Assembly (NCBI RefSeq): GCF_002157685.2
Contig: NZ_AP026738.1
Coordinates: forward strand, 5,394,001 to 5,458,000
From: Comamonas thiooxydans
Lineage (GTDB): Bacteria > Pseudomonadota > Gammaproteobacteria > Burkholderiales > Burkholderiaceae_C
Length of the DNA stretch: 64,000 nt
Direction of reading: 5' to 3'
Shown piece by piece: positions 50,952-60,901 of the stretch (its first letter is position 1; each line of letters starts with the position of its first letter). Below the pieces are notes generated by a model, which had not been told where the DNA came from, did not search any database, and saw only the letters and a program-made list of their open reading frames with translations. The translations under genes and the position numbers were made by a program.

Positions 50952-52214
50952 ATGCAGCGCAAATACCGGTTGATTCTGAGACTGTCTGCGCTGCTGCTCA
51001 TGGCTGCCAGCCCAGGTGCGCATGCACGCGGCTATGCCTCCACCGGCAAATGCGGTATCTATCCACGCCTGGCCATCACCAGTCCCTCGGGCACCTGTGT
51101 AGGGCTGATAGCCGACGACGCCCATGGCCTGCGCTTTCCGCGCCGCGTATTGGAGATTGAGCCGGGCCGTATCTGGGTGCTTGACATGGGCAACTGGATG
51201 CCCCAGGTGGGCCAGCTGATCGAGCTTAGGCTGCCGCCAGACGCGGCGACTCCCGCCAATGCCAACACCACGGCCAGGGCCGTGGAAGCCAGAGTGTTGC
51301 TGAGCAAGCTCAACTACCCTTCGGGCATGGCGCGCGGTCCGGACGGAAAAATCTATATCGGCGAGGCCGACAAGATATGGCGCGCTGTAGTGCCTTCACT
51401 CGGACAGGCACCTCAGCCCGAGTTGCTGGCCAGCGGCCTGCCGGCCGACGGTGCGCACCTGCTCAAGGAGCTGGCGTTTGCGCCGGACGGCAGCCTCTAC
51501 GTCAATATGGGATCGGCCACCGATGCCTGCCGGGGTGAAGACCAGAAGCAAGCCGTGCCCTGCCCCGAGCGCAGCACGGCCATGCCGCGCGCTGCCGTCT
51601 GGCGCATGGTGCTGCAGGCCGGCAAGCAGCCCGTCAAGGAATTCAAACCCTTTGCCAACGGTCTGCGCAACTCCATGGCGCTGGCCGTGATGCCCGACGG
51701 CCCTGCGGCAGGCACCGTCTGGCAAGGCGAAAACAATATCGACTACCGCGACCCCAGGCAGCCGCCCGAGGAGCTCAACCTGCTGCGCGCGGGTGCCGAC
51801 TACGGTTGGCCCTACTGCATAGGCGCACGCCAGAACGCACAGGGCTATGAAAAGCGCTTCGACTGCAGCAAGACCGAGGCTCCACATATGCTTTGGCCCG
51901 CCCACGTGGCTCCACTGCAAATGCTGGCCACGCCTGTGGGCAGCGCGTTTGGCGGGCAATTGCTGGTGGCCTGGCACGGCCAACGCGCGGACGGTCAACG
52001 CCTAGTGGGCTTTGCGCGCGACGACAAGGGCCGGCCCTCTGGCAAACCCATTCAATGGCTGAGCAACTGGGACGCCAGGCCCGGACTGCGTCCCGGCGGC
52101 CGCCCCACGGGCATGGGCCTCGATCATGCGGGCCGCCTGCTGGTGGTGGAGGACTTCAACCGCAGCCTGCTGATGCTGATGAGTGAAGCAGGCACGGCGC
52201 CAAGACCCAGGTAA
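50952..52214 (+). CDS. Exported PQQ-dependent sugar dehydrogenase-like protein
   Basis: The 420-aa protein has a Sec signal ending GAHARGYAS and a six-bladed beta-propeller of the soluble aldose / sorbosone dehydrogenase family. Visible landmarks are YPSGMARGPDGKIYIGEADKIWR, LKELAFAPDGSLYVNMGSATD, GLRNSMALAVMPDG, GADYGWPYCIG and RPTGMGLDHAGRLLVVEDFN. It would oxidise a sugar or hydroxylated compound in the periplasm. GGAGAG precedes the ATG 14 bases after glcD, so the genes are probably co-transcribed. It ends 13 bases before the convergent dsdA stop. Confidence 0.87.
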   Translation: MQRKYRLILRLSALLLMAASPGAHARGYASTGKCGIYPRLAITSPSGTCVGLIADDAHGLRFPRRVLEIEPGRIWVLDMGNWMPQVGQLIELRLPPDAATPANANTTARAVEARVLLSKLNYPSGMARGPDGKIYIGEADKIWRAVVPSLGQAPQPELLASGLPADGAHLLKELAFAPDGSLYVNMGSATDACRGEDQKQAVPCPERSTAMPRAAVWRMVLQAGKQPVKEFKPFANGLRNSMALAVMPDGPAAGTVWQGENNIDYRDPRQPPEELNLLRAGADYGWPYCIGARQNAQGYEKRFDCSKTEAPHMLWPAHVAPLQMLATPVGSAFGGQLLVAWHGQRADGQRLVGFARDDKGRPSGKPIQWLSNWDARPGLRPGGRPTGMGLDHAGRLLVVEDFNRSLLMLMSEAGTAPRPR

Positions 52215-52227
52215 CCAGGCAAGGTGC

Positions 52228-53559
52228 TCAGTTCAGCAGCTCGCGTCCACGCGCCAGAAACCTCGCGTACTCCTCGTCGGGGACAAACAGGCCGCCCGTG
52301 GTCCAGACAATATGTGTGGCGTTTGCCATGTGCGGCAGCAGCTTCTGGCGCTGCAGATAGTCCTGACCCGCAACACTCTCCAACAAGGCGCGCGGACCGC
52401 TAAAGCCCGCTGCGGCCGATGGCTCGATCTGCAGCCCCTCTCTATCCTTCAACAGGCACAGATGGCGAAACAGGGTTTCGTCCTCCACCGTGAACACGCC
52501 GCCGAGAAAGCCACGCACCACGTCGGCAGCCAGTTCCGATGCACGCGGCACTGCCAGGCCATCGGCCTCGGTCTGGTTGTTCAGGCCCAGCTCATAGACC
52601 GAAGGATGGGCTTCCAGACCAGGCAGCGCTGCAGCACCGGCCAGCATCTCCACCATGAAGCAGGGCGACTGCACGGGCTCGGCAAAAAAACAATGCACAT
52701 GTGGCCCGAATGCCTGCTGCAGACCCAGCGCCACGCCGCCGGGCGCCCCCCCAACGCCGCAGGGAATATAGACAAACAAAGGATGCGTCTCATCCACGGC
52801 AATCCCGTTCTCTGCAAGTTGCGCGACCAAGTGCGGAGCCGCCGCCGCATAGCCAAGCAACAGCGAAAGCGAATGCTCGTCATCCACAAAGTGACAGTGC
52901 GTATCCCGGTCGGCCAGCGCGCGGCCCGCAGCCACGGCCTGGGCATAGTCGCCGGCATGCTCCACCACCTGCACGCCACGGGCTCGCAGGCGCTGCTTTT
53001 TCCACTCCTTGGCATCGGCAGACATATGGACCGTTGCCTTGAAGCCAAGGCCCGAAGCCATGACGCCAATCGACAGGCCCAGATTGCCCGTGGAGCCTAC
53101 CGCCACCTGGTACCGGGCGAACACCGCACGCGCAGCGTCGGAGGCCAGTTGCAGATAGTCGCCATCGGCCAGCAGGCCATGCTGCAAAGCGATCTGCTCC
53201 GCATACTCCAGCACCTCATGCACGCCACCGCGTGCCTTGATGGAGCCCGCTACCGGCAGGCTGTGATCGGCCTTGAGCCAGAGCCGCCCCAGTTGCTCGG
53301 GCAGCTGCAAAGTCTGCTGCATCTGCGGCACGAGCAGCAGCGCCGACTCAATACGTCCGCCAGACGCCTGCAACTCTGGAAACAGCTGCGCCAGCAAGGG
53401 TGCAAAACGTTCAAAACGCTGTACAGCCTGCTGAACCTGAGCTGCGTCTATAGAGTGCGTGGACCGAGCACCCTCGCTGCGCCCGGCCCATAGCGCAGGC
53501 CGGGCATGACGCAGGTCTTCAACAAGGTCGCGCAGTGCAGGGAAAGTCATGGCAGGCAT
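52228..53559 (-). CDS. dsdA: D-serine dehydratase
   Basis: The 443-aa PLP enzyme converts D-serine to pyruvate and ammonia. The cofactor lysine is Lys108 in [13 protein letters not shown]; the glycine-rich phosphate loop is [11 protein letters not shown]; downstream [15 protein letters not shown] is the conserved DsdA segment. Length is normal. There is no dsdC or dsdX next to it, so regulation is not visible. ATG 53559 (MPAM) or 53550 can start it, both without an obvious ribosome-binding site. It shares direction with the phospholipase gene but is separated by 75 bases. Confidence 0.95.
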   Translation of the reverse strand: MPAMTFPALRDLVEDLRHARPALWAGRSEGARSTHSIDAAQVQQAVQRFERFAPLLAQLFPELQASGGRIESALLLVPQMQQTLQLPEQLGRLWLKADHSLPVAGSIKARGGVHEVLEYAEQIALQHGLLADGDYLQLASDAARAVFARYQVAVGSTGNLGLSIGVMASGLGFKATVHMSADAKEWKKQRLRARGVQVVEHAGDYAQAVAAGRALADRDTHCHFVDDEHSLSLLLGYAAAAPHLVAQLAENGIAVDETHPLFVYIPCGVGGAPGGVALGLQQAFGPHVHCFFAEPVQSPCFMVEMLAGAAALPGLEAHPSVYELGLNNQTEADGLAVPRASELAADVVRGFLGGVFTVEDETLFRHLCLLKDREGLQIEPSAAAGFSGPRALLESVAGQDYLQRQKLLPHMANATHIVWTTGGLFVPDEEYARFLARGRELLN

Positions 53560-53634
53560 CCATCGTCATACAAGACCGCCATATTAGGGCCAATGGTGCA
53601 TGCCAGACAGGTCAGCAAAGGCGCAGCATGGTCG

Positions 53635-55869
53635 CTATACCTCGCCCATGGCCGGGTCGCTGATCGTGTGCTGACCGGTTTCCACGCGACCGGCAAAGCG
53701 CCGGTAGTACGCCGGATCGCTGTTGCAGGTTACGGCGAAGTCATACCACTGGCCGCTGGCCTTCAGCTCCCAATGCCTCTCGGCGCTGGCGGCAGCGGCA
53801 ACGCTAACCGTCCATGGGCCGTCGCTCAGGTAGGCCATGGGTGTGATGGTGAACACCGCAGCCTGAGCACCCTTGTTCATCAGATCCACGTAGACATTGC
53901 CATTGGCGATGTCGTAGCAGACACGCACCTCGGGGGCAGCCTGCGCACTGCCCAGGCGATTCAGGTCGCCCTTGAAGTGGCGGTGAAACCCGTTGGGACC
54001 CAGCACCCAGAGATCGTACTTGCCGAAATTGTCACGCACGGCATCCCAGGTATCGGACAGCGTCTTGCCCGCTTCCACCATATAGCGGCGCGGCGTGCGA
54101 TCCAACTTGTAGCGGTCATAGACATGGAAGACGGCCGCCTGCGTGCCGGTGTTGGCAAACACCAGCTCCACAGGGCCGTTGCTCTGGCAGCGCGCACTGG
54201 CATGCAGCTCGTAGGGCAAAGCCCGCGACGGACGCGTACCGCCAGCCTGCAAAGGCAGCTGCATATCGCGCGGCACCGGCACGGCGGGCAGCTTTTGCTG
54301 ATCGGCACGCAGCTGGTCAGCAACATCGCGTGTGGATCGTCCGGCCAGCACGGGCAGGGTCTCGTTGTTGGGCGTCTTGAAGTTGAAGGTACTCAGAAGA
54401 TCTCCACATACCGCACGACGGAACGGGCTGATATTGGGTTCCTTCACGCCAAAGCGGGCCTCCAGAAAACGCAGCACCGACGTATGGTCGAACACCTGCG
54501 AGTTGACCCAGCCGCCACGACTCCATGGCGAGATCACATACAGCGGAACACGCGGCCCGGGACCATAGACACGGCCATCGGGGGCGGGCTGGCTGCGGCT
54601 GCCTGCCGGCGCGCCATGCGTGAAGTACTCGGCCTGCAGATCGGCCTCCGGCAGCGTGGTCTTGCCTGCATAGGTCTTGTCGGCATTCTGCGATGGCGCC
54701 GAGGGCGAAGGCATATGGTCGAAGTAGCCGTCGTTCTCGTCGAAGTTGACCAGCAGCACGGTCTTGCTCCAGACCTCGGGATTGGCCGTCAACGCATCCA
54801 GCACCTCCTGCAGAAACCAGGCGCCCTGCACCGGGCTGGATGGGCCGGGGTGTTCGCAATAGATGGACGGTGCATTGACCCAGGACACCTGGGGCAGCTT
54901 GCCCTCGCGAACATCGCGCTTGAAGGCGTCCAGGTATTCCTCGGGCTTGTTGCCGGGCAAGGTGTTGGCCACGCCTTTGTACAGCGGGTTGGCAGCGTTG
55001 TCGCTGGCCGCGTCATAGGCATGGTAGGGCAAGGCCTGGCCGGTGCTGGTGTACGGCGCATTGGGTGCGCCGCCGCTGGAGACGGGAAAGCCTGAGGCCA
55101 GATTGGCGCGCCGAAAGCTCTGGAACGCACCCAGCATGTTGTCGCCCCATTCGTCAGGCATGTTCTGGTAGCTGATCCAGCTCACCCCAGCTTCCTGCAG
55201 CCGCTCGGCATAAGTCTTCCACGTATAGCCGGTGGTGGCATCGCTAGGCACGCCGTTGATGGCATCCCACTCGTTATTCACGAAAGCCACGTTCTGCGGT
55301 ATGGCACCGTTGGTGCCCGTCATGTGGAATGACCGGTTGGCGTCGGTGCCGGTGTGCATGGCGCAGTGGTAGGCATCGCAGATCGTGAAGGCATTGGCCA
55401 GCGCAAACTGATAGGGCAGCTCCTGCTCCTTGAAATAGCCCATGGAGGTGTCCGTCTTGGCCACGGGCCAGCGCGACATGCGGCCGTTGTCCCAGGCCTG
55501 CTGACTGTCCAGCCAGGAATGAGGGGTTCCGGAGACGCGCTGCGCGTTGTTGGCCGTTCCGTCCAAATGGTAGGGCGTGATCACCGTACCGTTGGCACGC
55601 TCCTGCTGCCAGACCTTGCGGCCGTTGGGCACGGGAATCGTCATCCGGTCGCCAAAGCCGCGCACCCCCTTGAGGGTGCCGAAGTACTGATCGAAGGAGC
55701 GGTTTTCCTGCATCAGGATCACCACATGCTGCACGTCCATGACCGTGCCCGTGACATTGTTGGCCGGAATGGCCAGCGCACGGCGGATGCTGGGCGGAAA
55801 GGCCGCCAGTGCGGCAGCGGAAAAGGCGGCGTTCTTGCCGGCCTGTAGAAGGTTGCGTCGCGAAATCAT
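53635..55869 (-). CDS. Phosphocholine-specific phospholipase C (acid phosphatase superfamily), Tat-exported
   Basis: The 744-aa enzyme has a twin-arginine signal (ISRRNLLQAGKNAAFSAAALA), a catalytic domain starting VVILMQENRSFDQYFGTLKGVRGF (the ENRSFD motif of PlcH/PlcN), later LVNFDENDGYFDHMPSP and YGPGPRVPLYVISPWSRGG, and two C-terminal DUF756 repeats (about 520-740) that bind substrate or membrane. It cleaves phosphatidylcholine or sphingomyelin outside the cytoplasm. ATG 55869 is used because the Tat motif starts there; a longer frame upstream overlaps a small lipoprotein gene. Confidence 0.93.
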   Translation of the reverse strand: MISRRNLLQAGKNAAFSAAALAAFPPSIRRALAIPANNVTGTVMDVQHVVILMQENRSFDQYFGTLKGVRGFGDRMTIPVPNGRKVWQQERANGTVITPYHLDGTANNAQRVSGTPHSWLDSQQAWDNGRMSRWPVAKTDTSMGYFKEQELPYQFALANAFTICDAYHCAMHTGTDANRSFHMTGTNGAIPQNVAFVNNEWDAINGVPSDATTGYTWKTYAERLQEAGVSWISYQNMPDEWGDNMLGAFQSFRRANLASGFPVSSGGAPNAPYTSTGQALPYHAYDAASDNAANPLYKGVANTLPGNKPEEYLDAFKRDVREGKLPQVSWVNAPSIYCEHPGPSSPVQGAWFLQEVLDALTANPEVWSKTVLLVNFDENDGYFDHMPSPSAPSQNADKTYAGKTTLPEADLQAEYFTHGAPAGSRSQPAPDGRVYGPGPRVPLYVISPWSRGGWVNSQVFDHTSVLRFLEARFGVKEPNISPFRRAVCGDLLSTFNFKTPNNETLPVLAGRSTRDVADQLRADQQKLPAVPVPRDMQLPLQAGGTRPSRALPYELHASARCQSNGPVELVFANTGTQAAVFHVYDRYKLDRTPRRYMVEAGKTLSDTWDAVRDNFGKYDLWVLGPNGFHRHFKGDLNRLGSAQAAPEVRVCYDIANGNVYVDLMNKGAQAAVFTITPMAYLSDGPWTVSVAAAASAERHWELKASGQWYDFAVTCNSDPAYYRRFAGRVETGQHTISDPAMGEV

Positions 55870-55894
55870 GGTGAAGCCTTGTCTGTCACCGCGC

Positions 55895-56068
55895 TCAGGG
55901 AGCACAGCGCATCTCCGGCTTGGCCGGCTCGGTGGGGGTCGTGGGGGTCGTAGGATTGGTCGGGTTCGTGGGAGCAGGCGGGCTGTCATCGCTGCCGCCA
56001 CAGGCGGCCAGCGTGGCGGCCGTCAGACAGGCGAGCGCCAGCGCCTTGATCAAACGCTTGTTTTGCAT
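55895..56068 (-). CDS. Small Pro/Thr-rich lipoprotein, 57 aa
   Basis: ATG 56068 opens a 58-codon frame with a textbook lipoprotein signal MQNKRLIKALALACLTAATL and lipobox LAAC (Cys23). GGSDDSPPAP and a repeat of Thr, Pro and Asn (TNPTNPTTPTTPTEPAKP) follow, ending with a Cys (MRCAP). It lies 25 bases upstream of the phospholipase gene in the same direction. The extended linker implies a tethered peptide. The function is unknown; it might be a lysis- or entericidin-like peptide or an accessory for the phospholipase. Confidence 0.65.
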   Translation of the reverse strand: MQNKRLIKALALACLTAATLAACGGSDDSPPAPTNPTNPTTPTTPTEPAKPEMRCAP

Positions 56069-56219
56069 GGAGTCTTTCGCTTTGATGTCGACAGGTTTCG
56101 ACCGGCAAGAATCTAGGAAAAGCTCATGTCATGCCGATGACGTCCGTGTTTCAATCCGTTTCCTCGCATCGCGCCAGCGCCCGGAATTCGCGGGCCTTGC
56201 TCGGCACGAAGCGCCATGC

Positions 56220-56250
56220 AAAAAGGGCCGATGCATTCGCATCGGCCCTG
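56220..56250 (-). terminator. Rho-independent terminator of the czcCBA operon
   Basis: An 11-bp perfect stem (AGGGCCGATGC / GCATCGGCCCT, loop ATTC) is followed on the reverse strand by a T-run. It lies 47 bases past the czcA stop codon. Confidence 0.88.
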
Positions 56251-56296
56251 TGCAGAAGACATTTCAACGCCGGTCAGAGCGCTGGCGCTTGCACGG

Positions 56297-59200
56297 CTAT
56301 TGGCGCTTCTGGTAGCCGAGTCTGTACAGCAGCGGCAGCACCAACAGCGTCAGCACCGTGGACGAGAGAATGCCGCCGATCACCACCGTGGCCAGAGGAC
56401 GCTGCACCTCGGCCCCGGTGCCCGTGGCAATCGCCATGGGTACAAAGCCCAGCGATGCCACCAGGGCTGTCATCAGCACGGGACGCAGGCGCGTGAGCGC
56501 CCCTTCGGTCACGGCCTGTTCCAGATCCATGCCCTGCTCGCGCAAGCTGCGGATATAGGAGATCATGACCAGGCCGTTGAGAACGGCCACGCCGCATAGG
56601 GCGATAAAACCGATGGCCGCCGAAATGGACAGCGGAATGCCGCGCAGCCACAGCGCCGCAATCCCGCCCGTCAATGCAAACGGAATGCCGGTGAAGACAA
56701 TGAGACCGTCGCGCACGTTGCCGAACATGGCAAACAGCAGCGTGAACACCAGCGCCAGCGCCACGGGCACCACGATCATCAGGCGCTTGCGGGCGGACTC
56801 CAGGTTCTCGAAGGTTCCGCCCCAGCGCGTCCAGTAGCCGGCCGGCAGGGCAATGCCTTCGAGCTCCTGCTGGGCCTGGGCCACGAAGGAGCCGATATCG
56901 CGGCCGCGCACATTGGCGCTGACCACGATGCGGCGCTTGCCGTCCTCGCGACTGACCTGGTTGGGCCCCGGCGCCAGCTCCACCGTTGCCACGGATGACA
57001 GGGGCACAAAGCCCAGACGCCCGTCGCCGCCGCGCGGCAGCGCGATCGGCAGGCGGCCTATGCCGTCCACATCGCTGCGCATGGCCTCGGGCAGGCGCAC
57101 CTGGATGGCAAAACGTCGATCTCCCTCGAACACCGTGCCGGCCTCGCGCCCGCCAAAAGCCGTGCTGATGGCGTCCTGCACATCGCCCATGTTCAGGCCG
57201 TAGCGCGAAGCTTTCTCGCGATCGATCTGCACCGTGAGCATGGGCAGGCCCGTGGTCTGCTCGACCTTGACCTCGGAGGCACCGGGGATCTTCTGCAGCA
57301 TGGCTGCCACGGCCTGCGCAGACTTCTCCAGCTGGGCCATGTCATCGCCGAAGATCTTGACGGCCACGTCGCTGCGCACGCCGGAAATCAGCTCGTTGAA
57401 GCGCAGCTGGATCGGCTGCGAGAACTCGTAGTTGCTGCCCGGAATCTTTTCCACAGTCTCTTGTACGGCAGCCAGCAGATCGTCACGCGAGCGCGCCGGA
57501 TCGGGCCATTGCTCGCGCGGCTTGAGCATGATGTAGCCGTCCGAGATATTGGGCGGCATCGGGTCCGACGCAATCTCGGCCGTTCCGGTACGCGCAAACA
57601 CGCGCTCGATTTCAGGGAACTGCTTTTTGAGCTCGCTCTCGATCTGCATCTGCATCTGCACCGACTGCGTCAGGCTGGTGCCCGGTATGCGCAGCGCCTG
57701 AATCGCAAAGTCGCCTTCGTTGAGATTGGGCGCAAACTCGCTGCCCATGCGCGTGGCCAGCAGCAGACTCAGGGCGACGATGACAGCTGCCGCCGTCAGC
57801 ACCACGGCCGGCGCATGCATGACCTTGTCCAGCACCGGTGCATAGGCACGCCGCGCCCAGCCCATGAGACGGTTTTCCTTCTCGGCCACCTTGTCGCCCA
57901 TGAACAGCGCAATCGCGGCGGGAATGAAGGTGATGGACAGCAGCATCGCGCCCAGCAGCGCAATCACCACCGTCAGCGCCATGGGGTGGAACATCTTTCC
58001 TTCCACGCCGGTGAGCGCAAAAATGGGCAGATAGACCACCATGATGATGAGCTGGCCGAACAGCAGGGGACGCCGGGCTTCCCTGGCCGCAGCGAACACC
58101 TCCTCGAAGCGCTCGCTGCGGGTCAGCGGCCGGCCCGCTGCCGCCTGGGCATGGGCCAGACGGCGCACGCAGTTCTCCACGATCACCACCGCGCCGTCGA
58201 TGATGATGCCGAAGTCCAGCGCCCCAAGGCTCATCAGATTGGCGCTGACGCGCATCTGCACCATGCCAGTGAAGGTGAACAGCATGGAAAGCGGAATGAT
58301 GAGCGCCGTGATCAGCGCGGCGCGCAGATTGCCCAGGAACAGAAACAGGATCGCCACAACCAGCGCCGCGCCTTCGATCAGGTTCTTCTTGACCGTGGCA
58401 ATGGCCTTGTCCACCAGATTGGTGCGGTCGTACACCGTCACGGCCTTCACGCCGGGCGGCAGGCTTTTGTTGATCACCTGCATGCGTTCATGCACGGCCT
58501 GGGCCACGGCACGGCTGTTCTCGCCAATCAGCATGAACACCGTCCCCAGCACCACTTCGCGGCCGTTGTCCGTGGCCGCACCGGTGCGCAGTTCGCGCCC
58601 CAGGCCCACATCGGCCAGGTCCCGCACGCGAATCGGCTGGCCTTGTGCCGACCCCACGATGACTTCGCGAATATCGGCAATGCCACCCACCTGACCCGGT
58701 GCGCGGATCAGGTACTGCTCGCCCTGGCGCTCGATATACCCGGCGCCCACATTGGCGTTGTTGCGCTCCAGCGCCGCGACGATATCGGCCAGCGTGAAAC
58801 CGTAGGCCGCGAGCTTCTGCGGCTGCGGAGCCACCAGATATTCCTTGGCGAAACCGCCAATCGAGTTGATCTCGGTCACGCCCGCCACATTGCGCAGCTG
58901 GGGTTTGATGACCCAGTCCTGGATCTCGCGCAGATCCATGGGCGTGTAGGGCTTGCCGTCGGGCTTGGTGGCGCCGTCATCGGCCTCCACGGTCCACAGG
59001 TAGATCTCCCCCAGCCCCGTGGAAATAGGCCCCAGCGCAGGCGCCACGCCTGCAGGCAGGGCATCGCGCGCCTGCTGCATGCGCTCGTTAACCAGCTGGC
59101 GCGCAAAGTAGATGTCCGTGCCGTCCTTGAACACCACGGTCACCTGGGACAGGCCGTAGCGCGAGAGCGAGCGGGTCTGCTCCAGGCCCGGCAGGCCGGC

Positions 59201-59419
59201 CATCACGGTCTCGATGGGGAAGGTGACGCGCTGCTCGGTCTCCAGCGGCGAATAGCCGGGGGCCGAGGTATTGATTTGCACCTGCACATTGGTGATGTCT
59301 GGCACGGCATCGATGGGCAGACGCTGGTAGTTGTAGATACCCAGGCCCACCAGGGCAAGCGTGGCCAGCATGACCAGCCAGCGCTGGGCAATCGCAAAGC
59401 GGATGATGCGCTCAAACAT
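56297..59419 (-). CDS. czcA: CzcA-type heavy-metal RND efflux pump (inner-membrane transporter)
   Basis: The 1040-aa protein has the twelve-helix RND layout with two large periplasmic loops. The proton-relay motif in TM4 is DFGIIIDGAVVIVEN, the form found in Co/Zn/Cd (HME1/2-like) pumps rather than the DAA form of Cu/Ag CusA. The N-terminus (RLPIDAVPDITNVQVQINT) is typical of CzcA. It exports divalent cations using the proton gradient with CzcB and CzcC. GGAG precedes ATG 59419. The operon order, transcribed right to left, is czcC-czcB-czcA. Confidence 0.95.
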   Translation of the reverse strand: MFERIIRFAIAQRWLVMLATLALVGLGIYNYQRLPIDAVPDITNVQVQINTSAPGYSPLETEQRVTFPIETVMAGLPGLEQTRSLSRYGLSQVTVVFKDGTDIYFARQLVNERMQQARDALPAGVAPALGPISTGLGEIYLWTVEADDGATKPDGKPYTPMDLREIQDWVIKPQLRNVAGVTEINSIGGFAKEYLVAPQPQKLAAYGFTLADIVAALERNNANVGAGYIERQGEQYLIRAPGQVGGIADIREVIVGSAQGQPIRVRDLADVGLGRELRTGAATDNGREVVLGTVFMLIGENSRAVAQAVHERMQVINKSLPPGVKAVTVYDRTNLVDKAIATVKKNLIEGAALVVAILFLFLGNLRAALITALIIPLSMLFTFTGMVQMRVSANLMSLGALDFGIIIDGAVVIVENCVRRLAHAQAAAGRPLTRSERFEEVFAAAREARRPLLFGQLIIMVVYLPIFALTGVEGKMFHPMALTVVIALLGAMLLSITFIPAAIALFMGDKVAEKENRLMGWARRAYAPVLDKVMHAPAVVLTAAAVIVALSLLLATRMGSEFAPNLNEGDFAIQALRIPGTSLTQSVQMQMQIESELKKQFPEIERVFARTGTAEIASDPMPPNISDGYIMLKPREQWPDPARSRDDLLAAVQETVEKIPGSNYEFSQPIQLRFNELISGVRSDVAVKIFGDDMAQLEKSAQAVAAMLQKIPGASEVKVEQTTGLPMLTVQIDREKASRYGLNMGDVQDAISTAFGGREAGTVFEGDRRFAIQVRLPEAMRSDVDGIGRLPIALPRGGDGRLGFVPLSSVATVELAPGPNQVSREDGKRRIVVSANVRGRDIGSFVAQAQQELEGIALPAGYWTRWGGTFENLESARKRLMIVVPVALALVFTLLFAMFGNVRDGLIVFTGIPFALTGGIAALWLRGIPLSISAAIGFIALCGVAVLNGLVMISYIRSLREQGMDLEQAVTEGALTRLRPVLMTALVASLGFVPMAIATGTGAEVQRPLATVVIGGILSSTVLTLLVLPLLYRLGYQKRQ

Positions 59420-59474
59420 TCAAACTCCAAAACAGGATTCAGGGCCCGCGCTCATATGCGACCTGACGGAGAGA

Positions 59475-59557
59475 CACCGAGCAAGGGCCGCCTCGCAGCG
59501 GGGCCGCCCAGGCGAGGGTGTCGTCCCCTGGGGGAAGGCGCTCCGCGCCTCAGGGGG
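59475..59557 (-). repeat. Interspersed repeat, copy 2 (family A), with hairpin
   Basis: The reverse strand reads TCCCCCAGGGGACGACACCC, then GGGCGGCCCC and TTGCTCGGTG, aligning with 9714-9760. The adjoining segment forms an imperfect hairpin (AGGCGC/GCGCCT inside CCCCTG/CAGGGG, 59525-59557). It occupies most of the 144-base gap between czcB and czcA and could lower czcA expression or stabilise the upstream message. Confidence 0.65.
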
Positions 59558-59563
59558 TTCCAT

Positions 59564-60886
59564 TTAATGCACATGCTCGGCCGTTGCCTTGCCAAGCTCG
59601 GACTTCAGGACGAAGCTGCCGTCCTTCACATAGCGCTGGCCTGTACTCAGACCCTGCAGCACTTCGGTGTTCTGGCCATCGGTCTTGCCCAGCTTCAGGG
59701 TCTGCGCCTTGAAGCCACCGTCCACCGGCACAAACACAACGGGCTTGTCGCCGTCGATCTTCTGGATGGCCGCACTGACCACCGTCACCGCCGCCTTCTG
59801 GCTGGATGCCGTCAGATCCACATTCACGAAGAGACCCGGACGCCAGATGCCGTCCGGGTTGTCCAGGGTGATGCGTGCCGGTGCGGTGCGGGTTTCCTGC
59901 CCGATCAACGCGCCCACATAGGCCACCGTCCCCGTGGCTTTCGATTCAAATGCCGTCGCGTGCACAGTGGCCTTTTCGCCCACGCGCACAAAGGGCAGGT
60001 CGCTGGCGGCCACCTTCATTTCGGCCCAGACCGAACGCAGATCGGAGATGGTGAACACGGCCGTGCTGTCCTGCACGGCCTCGCCCACGGAAAGATGCTT
60101 TTCCACCACCACCCCATCGAAGGGTGCGCGCAGCTCGAAGCGGTTCAAAGCCCCGGCAGAGCCCGAGCCGGCACCGATCGCGGCCAGCTTCTGCTGCGCA
60201 TTGGCGGACGCGATCTCGGCCTCGCGCAGCGCCTGCTGGGCCTGCAGATAGTCCTGCTCGGCCGATATCTTTTCCTGCCACAGCTGCTTTTCGCGCTGAT
60301 AGGTGGTGCGCGCCAGTGCGAGACGCTTTTGCGCTGCCATCAGCTCGCTGCGCTGCTCGGATACCGCAGGGCTGGTCAGGGTGGCCAGCAACTGGCCCTT
60401 CTTTACCACCTGCCCCAGATTGGCCGCCACGCTCTCCGCCACGCCCGCCACCCGCGGCACCACATGGGCCGTCCTGTCCTCGTTGAAGCGAATCTCGCCC
60501 GGCAACTGCAGCATGCTGGCTATCAACGCCGGGCCGGCCTCGGCCAGCGCCACGCCCGCAGCCCTGGCACGCTCGGCATCGAGTTTGAGCAGGCCTTCAT
60601 CCTCATCATCGGCATGAGCGGATTCGGGCTCGGCTGCGGGTTTTCCGGTGCTTGCTGCCTGTTCATGCCCAGGCTCGCTGCCATGGTCATGCCCCTCTTT
60701 TTCGTCATGCTCATGCCCGTTCTTTTCTTCATGGGCATGACTCTTCTCTGCAGCACCGTGACCTTCAGCGCTTGCAGCCGCCGGCTGCGTACCGTAGACA
60801 ATGGCTGCAGCAGCGGCCGCACCGAGCGCCAGAATGATGGCGATGGCAATCGCCGTGCGGCGGGGCTTAGGGGATGTGGAATTCAT
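59564..60886 (-). CDS. czcB: CzcB-type RND periplasmic adaptor with His-rich region
   Basis: The 440-aa membrane-fusion protein has an N-terminal helix (about 12-33), then a His/Glu/Asp-rich stretch (about 42-75: EGHGAAEKSHAHEEK, NGHEHDEKEGHDHG) likely to bind metal. The adaptor core follows: barrel-sandwich halves around GEIRFNEDRTAHVVPRVAG and FELRAPFDGVVVEKHLSVGE, and a coiled hairpin (about 180-250). It ends in HVH. It links CzcA to CzcC. It starts 15 bases after the czcC stop. Confidence 0.93.
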   Translation of the reverse strand: MNSTSPKPRRTAIAIAIILALGAAAAAAIVYGTQPAAASAEGHGAAEKSHAHEEKNGHEHDEKEGHDHGSEPGHEQAASTGKPAAEPESAHADDEDEGLLKLDAERARAAGVALAEAGPALIASMLQLPGEIRFNEDRTAHVVPRVAGVAESVAANLGQVVKKGQLLATLTSPAVSEQRSELMAAQKRLALARTTYQREKQLWQEKISAEQDYLQAQQALREAEIASANAQQKLAAIGAGSGSAGALNRFELRAPFDGVVVEKHLSVGEAVQDSTAVFTISDLRSVWAEMKVAASDLPFVRVGEKATVHATAFESKATGTVAYVGALIGQETRTAPARITLDNPDGIWRPGLFVNVDLTASSQKAAVTVVSAAIQKIDGDKPVVFVPVDGGFKAQTLKLGKTDGQNTEVLQGLSTGQRYVKDGSFVLKSELGKATAEHVH

Positions 60887-60901
60887 GATACGTGCTTGTT
60901 C

